Shown piece after piece: positions 5,161 to 8,306 of a stretch of DNA of 8,306 bases. Below the pieces are notes generated by a model. The model had not been told where the DNA came from and did not search any database. It saw nothing but the letters and a program-made list of their open reading frames with translations. Numbering within the stretch: position 1 is the first letter of the stretch; each line of letters begins with the position of its first letter. The stretch covers positions 1 to 8,306 of the forward strand of contig JALHSW010000542.1 in the NCBI GenBank assembly GCA_022865365.1, written 5' to 3'. The translations under genes were made by a program, and so were the position numbers. Source of the DNA: Acidimicrobiia bacterium (GTDB lineage: Bacteria > Actinomycetota > Acidimicrobiia > IMCC26256 > PALSA-555).

Positions 5161-7932
5161 TCAGCCATCGGCGCGTTCCGCCGCGATGAGCTGATCGAGC
5201 TCGTCGAGGAGGTATCGGACGACATCTTCGTAGGACATTGCGGCGCCGCGTTCGACGAGCGCGTGGTAGACGCTGGGGCCGAGCTCGGCCTCGAGAGGAG
5301 CGAGCTTCTCGTCGCCGTGCATGCGCTGGGCTCCCGGGAACTTGTTGATCGCACTGAGCGGGCCGTCGACAGCCACGCCCACGAGGACCGCGGCCGGCTC
5401 GGTGTACCCGAACCGCTGGAAGATCGCGATCGCCCAGTCGACAGCGGCCACCAGCTGAGGCCGGTCGCCGAGTCGGTCGGTCTGCTCCACCGATTCGCGC
5501 AGCGCCGTCAACGCGCCGAGGCGGTTGCCTTGGCGGGCCCGGAGCTGCGCCACGGAGGACAGGAGCTGCGCGAGCGCGTTGTGGGTGTGCCCGTCCCGCA
5601 TGATTCCCATGGCCTCTTCGAATGCGGCGAGTGCGTCCTCGGGCGAGGTGCGCGCCAGGCTCATCCCGAGGGTCATCAGGCTGCCCGCAATTTGACTCGG
5701 ATTCCCAAGTCTCCGGGCTCCCTGGACGAGCGCCTCGGCGTCGTGACGGGCCGCCGGATCGTTGAGCATGGCGGCGAACGTGGCCCGCCATCCTGCGGCG
5801 ACTACTCGGTTGTAGTCGTCTACGCCGGCGGCCTCGAGGGCGTCGCGACACTCAGCCATCGTGCGCCGCAGCTCGTCGTGGTGCCCGGTGGCGAGCGCCC
5901 CGTAGCAGAGCGCGAGGTACGCGAGGCCCGGCGCCCAGCTGTCGGCTTGGACACCGTCGCGGAGCGCGGCGCGGGCGAGCATCTTCGCGTGCTCGTGGTC
6001 ACCTCGGGCCAGGGCGCTGTATCCCGCGGCGCCGAGCACGTCGGCGCGCCGGCCAGGCGTCGATTGTTCGGCGCGGTCAACAGCGAGTTCGGCCCAGCCG
6101 CCGACGCCGACGGAACGGTTGTAGCTCGTCTCGAACGCGAGGGCGGCGATGATCCGCAGCCCGAGCTCGGCGTCGTCCTGCTCGGGCGCGTCGAGGCTCC
6201 ATTGGATGACCGAGCGGAGGTTGTCGAGCTCGGCATCGAGGCGGCGGCGAGCGGCGCGGTCATCTGCGCCGCGGATCCCCGCGGCGATCTCCTCGGCCAC
6301 GGCGGCGTAGTGCTGGGCGTGGCGGCGCCACGCGTCGGGCGCGCCGGCCTCGTCGAGTCGCTCGGCCGCGTACTGGCGGATCGTCTCGAGAAGCTGGTAA
6401 CGCATCGCGCCGTCGGCAGCAGGCTCGGCGAGGACCATCGACTTGGCGACGAGGCGGGTCAGCGCGTCGAGCACGTCCCAGCCCTCCACGCCGTCGCCTG
6501 CCGCGACCGCTTCGGCGGCCCGCGCGTCGAACGTCCCCGAGAACACCGCGAGACGGTCGAAGACGATCTGCTCGTCCGCGTCGAGCAGCGAGTACGACCA
6601 GTCGACCGCACCGCGCAGCGTCTGGTGCCGCTCGATCGAAGCATGGCGGCCCCCCGTCAGGAGGCGGAAGCGCTCGTCGAGGCGGGCCGCGATGTCTGCC
6701 GGCGACATCGCTACGACCCTGGCAGCAGCGAGCTCGAGCGCAAGCGGGATGCCGTCGAGACGCCGGCAGATGTCAGCGATCGCGTCTGCGTTGTCCGCAT
6801 CGATCGCGAAGCCAGGCCGCACGGCGCGCGCCCGCTCCGTGAACAGCACGCACGCCTCAGCCGCCGCCACCTCACCGGGCAAGGTCGAGCGAGGAACGTC
6901 CAGGGATCGCAGCGGCCACACCTGCTCACCGGCCAGCCCGAGACCCTCACGGCTGGTGACCAGCAGACGCGCGTTCGGGCAACCCTGCAAGAGCGCACCG
7001 GCTAGCTCGCGGACGGCGCGTAGCAAGTGCTCGCAGTTGTCGAATACGAGCAGCACCCGTTTGGAGCGGAGGAACTCGCGGATGCTCTCCTCGGTCGAGA
7101 GCCCGGCACGGGGCTCGACACCCAGGGTCACCACCACGACCTGGAGCATCGTGTCTTCGTTGCTGGCAGCCGCGAGCTCGCACAGCCACGCTCCGTCGGC
7201 GAAGCTCGGCAACAGGTCGGCCGCCACCTGAACGGCCAGGCGCGTCTTGCCGACGCCGCCCGCGCCAGTGAGCGTCACGAGTCGGCCATCGGCCAGCGCC
7301 GCCGCGATCCCCTCGAGCTCCGGATCACGACCCACGAACGAAGTCAGCTGCGCCGGGAGATTGCCAGGAAACGCATCGAGCGTCCTGAGCCGCGGGAACT
7401 CCGACCGAAGATCGGGGTGCGTCACCTGCACAATCCGCTCTGGCCGACCCAGATCTCGCAGACGGTGCTCACCGAGGTCGACCAGGTCGAGCTCGGCCGC
7501 GAGGTCATCGCGGATCAGGTCGGCGGTCGCGGCCGACGCGACGATCTGCCCACCGTGCGCCGCCGCCGACACGCGCGCGGCGCGATTCACGGCGGGTCCG
7601 TAGTAGTCGTTCCCGCGCAACTCAGCCGCACCCGTGTGCAAGCCCATCCGCACCTCGAGCGCCTCGGGGAGCGTCCATTCCTGGGCAACGAGCGCGCGCT
7701 GCGCGTCAAGCGCCGCCACAACGGCGTCGGGCGCAGTCGCGAACGCGGCGTGGAGGCCGTCACCCGTGGTCTTCACGACGACGCCGTCGCGCTTCTCGAC
7801 CGCGTCCCGCAGGATCTCGTCGTGACGGGCGAGCGCGTCACGCATCGCCTCGGGGTGCTCCTCCCAGAGACGGGTGGAGCCCTCCAGGTCGGTGAACAGG
7901 AACGTCACCGTCCCCGTCGGCAGCTCGGTCAC
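5161..7932 (-). CDS. Class III nucleotidyl cyclase / NB-ARC-type ATPase / TPR-like regulator (gene C)
   Basis: 923-residue paralogue of gene A. The cyclase domain has metal Asp15 (FLFTDLEGST), Lys54 and Asp58 (KTTGDG), Asp109, Asn116 and Arg120 (AVNRAARV), all at the same numbers as in gene A; 50 of the first 60 residues match. The NTPase domain has Walker A GAGGVGKT at 223-230, Walker B LLVFDN with Asp298, TSREGL, and GIPL at 394-397. The C-terminal 420 residues are Ala-rich helical repeats, much more diverged from gene A than the N terminus. There is no visible DNA-binding domain. GTG at 7932 follows a long purine tract (GAGGGGGGTGGGGG) and gives the usual family start VTELPTG. An ATG at 8013 would add 27 residues (950 total) without family likeness, so I disfavour it. 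The likely role is ATP-gated cAMP (or cGMP) synthesis on an unknown cue. It is the only gene in cassette C. Confidence 0.9.
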   Translation of the reverse strand: MTELPTGTVTFLFTDLEGSTRLWEEHPEAMRDALARHDEILRDAVEKRDGVVVKTTGDGLHAAFATAPDAVVAALDAQRALVAQEWTLPEALEVRMGLHTGAAELRGNDYYGPAVNRAARVSAAAHGGQIVASAATADLIRDDLAAELDLVDLGEHRLRDLGRPERIVQVTHPDLRSEFPRLRTLDAFPGNLPAQLTSFVGRDPELEGIAAALADGRLVTLTGAGGVGKTRLAVQVAADLLPSFADGAWLCELAAASNEDTMLQVVVVTLGVEPRAGLSTEESIREFLRSKRVLLVFDNCEHLLRAVRELAGALLQGCPNARLLVTSREGLGLAGEQVWPLRSLDVPRSTLPGEVAAAEACVLFTERARAVRPGFAIDADNADAIADICRRLDGIPLALELAAARVVAMSPADIAARLDERFRLLTGGRHASIERHQTLRGAVDWSYSLLDADEQIVFDRLAVFSGTFDARAAEAVAAGDGVEGWDVLDALTRLVAKSMVLAEPAADGAMRYQLLETIRQYAAERLDEAGAPDAWRRHAQHYAAVAEEIAAGIRGADDRAARRRLDAELDNLRSVIQWSLDAPEQDDAELGLRIIAALAFETSYNRSVGVGGWAELAVDRAEQSTPGRRADVLGAAGYSALARGDHEHAKMLARAALRDGVQADSWAPGLAYLALCYGALATGHHDELRRTMAECRDALEAAGVDDYNRVVAAGWRATFAAMLNDPAARHDAEALVQGARRLGNPSQIAGSLMTLGMSLARTSPEDALAAFEEAMGIMRDGHTHNALAQLLSSVAQLRARQGNRLGALTALRESVEQTDRLGDRPQLVAAVDWAIAIFQRFGYTEPAAVLVGVAVDGPLSAINKFPGAQRMHGDEKLAPLEAELGPSVYHALVERGAAMSYEDVVRYLLDELDQLIAAERADG

Positions 7933-8130
7933 ACCCCCACCCCCCTCGCGCTCGCCAGTCAAGCAGCAAGCCATGGACGGTGCCGCTCGTCGGGTTGATA
8001 AAACGGCTGGCATCCGTCCGTGGAGCGCGCTCGAGGCTTCTCCTGTGCCGATTCTTGTGCCGGAGTCGACGATTGGAGCGCCGATGGCAACGGCTTGTCA
8101 CCAACCACGCGCAACACCCGCACCACAGGA

Positions 8131-8157
8131 AGGCCCCGAGCTCGATGCTCGGGGCCT
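8131..8157 (-). terminator. Hairpin after tRNA half, copy 4 (different sequence)
   Basis: Perfect 11-bp stem AGGCCCCGAGC/GCTCGGGGCCT with a 5-nt loop, 15 nt past the CCA. It occupies the place of the UUCG hairpins but has a different inner stem and loop, with no T tract downstream. Confidence 0.62.
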
Positions 8158-8172
8158 CTGCTGTTGCTTCGA

Positions 8173-8217
8173 TGGTGGCGGGGGTGGGATTTGAACCCAC
8201 GACCTTCGGGTTATGAG
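8173..8217 (-). pseudogene. tRNA-fMet 3' half, copy 4 (att core)
   Basis: Identical 45-nt 3' half with CTCATAA loop and CCA. The sequence upstream of the loop on the minus strand (GGTT) again breaks the stem, so this copy is also a half gene. It lies upstream of gene C; the 5' half, if present, is beyond the window. Confidence 0.87.
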
Positions 8218-8282
8218 AACCTTGACAACCGTCCATCTGGTGTCGTTGCGTACCGATTCTTCACGCTGAGTTCGCTCCCACT

Positions 8283-8303
8283 GGTGACAAGTTCGGTGAC
8301 AAG
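8283..8303 (+). repeat. Arm-type direct repeat pair, copy 4
   Basis: GGTGACAAG at 8283-8291 and 8295-8303, identical to copy 1, but only 66 bp from the core. The window ends three bases later, so further arm sites may be missing from view. Confidence 0.58.
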
Positions 8304-8306
8304 GGC

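Larger units (their letters stand above)
4945..8217 (-). mobile_element. Putative non-autonomous cassette C (gene C)
   Basis: 3273-bp unit between loops 3 and 4 carrying gene C alone. Its two bounding sites share outer-arm sequence (TTCGCTCCCACT) that copies 1 and 2 lack. Confidence 0.5.
8131..8303 (-). repeat. tRNA-anchored att-like repeat, copy 4
   Basis: Lies upstream of gene C at the window edge, in the gene-free stretch 7933-8306. The tRNA half and both arm repeats are intact, but the spacer is only 65 bp, 50 bp shorter than in the others. The hairpin has the same position and strength but an unrelated stem and loop sequence. An inverted match to the arm motif (CTTGTCACC, 8094-8102) lies on the other side of the core. 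Confidence 0.72.

Noticed and set aside
5101..7005. 634-codon plus-strand open frame
   Set aside because: Antisense to gene C; long open frames opposite GC-rich genes are common, and it shows no recognisable domain while gene C has intact motifs.
7980..8216. Small open frames ending in GVGFEPTTFGL, GWDLNPRPSGYE, WVQIPPPPPS or VVGSNPTPAT (all four repeat copies)
   Set aside because: These peptides are translations of the tRNA T-arm/acceptor sequence and its complement, a well-known source of false gene calls.
1..8306. CRISPR array or integron attC array
   Set aside because: Repeats are 1.7-3.3 kb apart with genes between, not spacers; the sites have a tRNA half and arm repeats rather than the imperfect palindromes of attC.

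Overview
The window is GC-rich DNA that looks like an uncultured or little-studied actinobacterium. This rests on the GC content, GTG/TTG starts, and class III nucleotidyl cyclase genes of types abundant in Actinomycetota (cyclase fused to an NB-ARC/AAA ATPase with a helical repeat region, and alpha/beta hydrolase fused to a cyclase). The assignment is an inference; there is no taxonomic marker gene.

All three protein genes lie on the minus strand, so biological order runs from high to low coordinates. Gene C (7932 to 5161) and gene A (3041 to 336) encode about 900-residue cyclase-ATPase-repeat proteins of the same architecture. Gene B (4717 to 3401) encodes an alpha/beta hydrolase fused to a C-terminal class III cyclase. 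I see no integrase, transposase, toxin or phage gene.

The most striking part is between the genes. Every gap holds the same directly repeated element, four copies in all (near 55-279, 3105-3324, 4856-5080 and 8131-8303). Read on the minus strand, each copy has: (i) a pair of short direct repeats, TTGTCACC 12 bp apart; (ii) a spacer of exactly 115 bp in three copies and 65 bp in the fourth; (iii) the 3' half of an initiator-type tRNA-Met, starting abruptly at the anticodon loop and running through the T arm, acceptor strand and encoded CCA; and (iv) 12-15 nt later, a strong GC-rich hairpin. No copy has the tRNA 5' half. This is the expected layout of attachment sites left by tyrosine recombinases that enter a tRNA gene at its anticodon loop, with arm-type binding sites to one side.

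The four sites therefore appear to bound three tandem single-gene cassettes of 3046, 1755 and 3273 bp, each carrying one class III cyclase gene and no recombinase. Copies 1 and 3 are identical for 140 bp, and the identity stops inside the anticodon loop; beyond that point copy 1 resembles copy 2 instead. This mosaic pattern suggests past exchange at the core. My best reading is a tRNA-fMet-anchored array of non-autonomous signalling-gene cassettes, analogous in layout to an integron array but with a tRNA-derived site. A full tRNA-fMet gene and an integrase are predicted outside the window, with the tRNA on the high-coordinate side.
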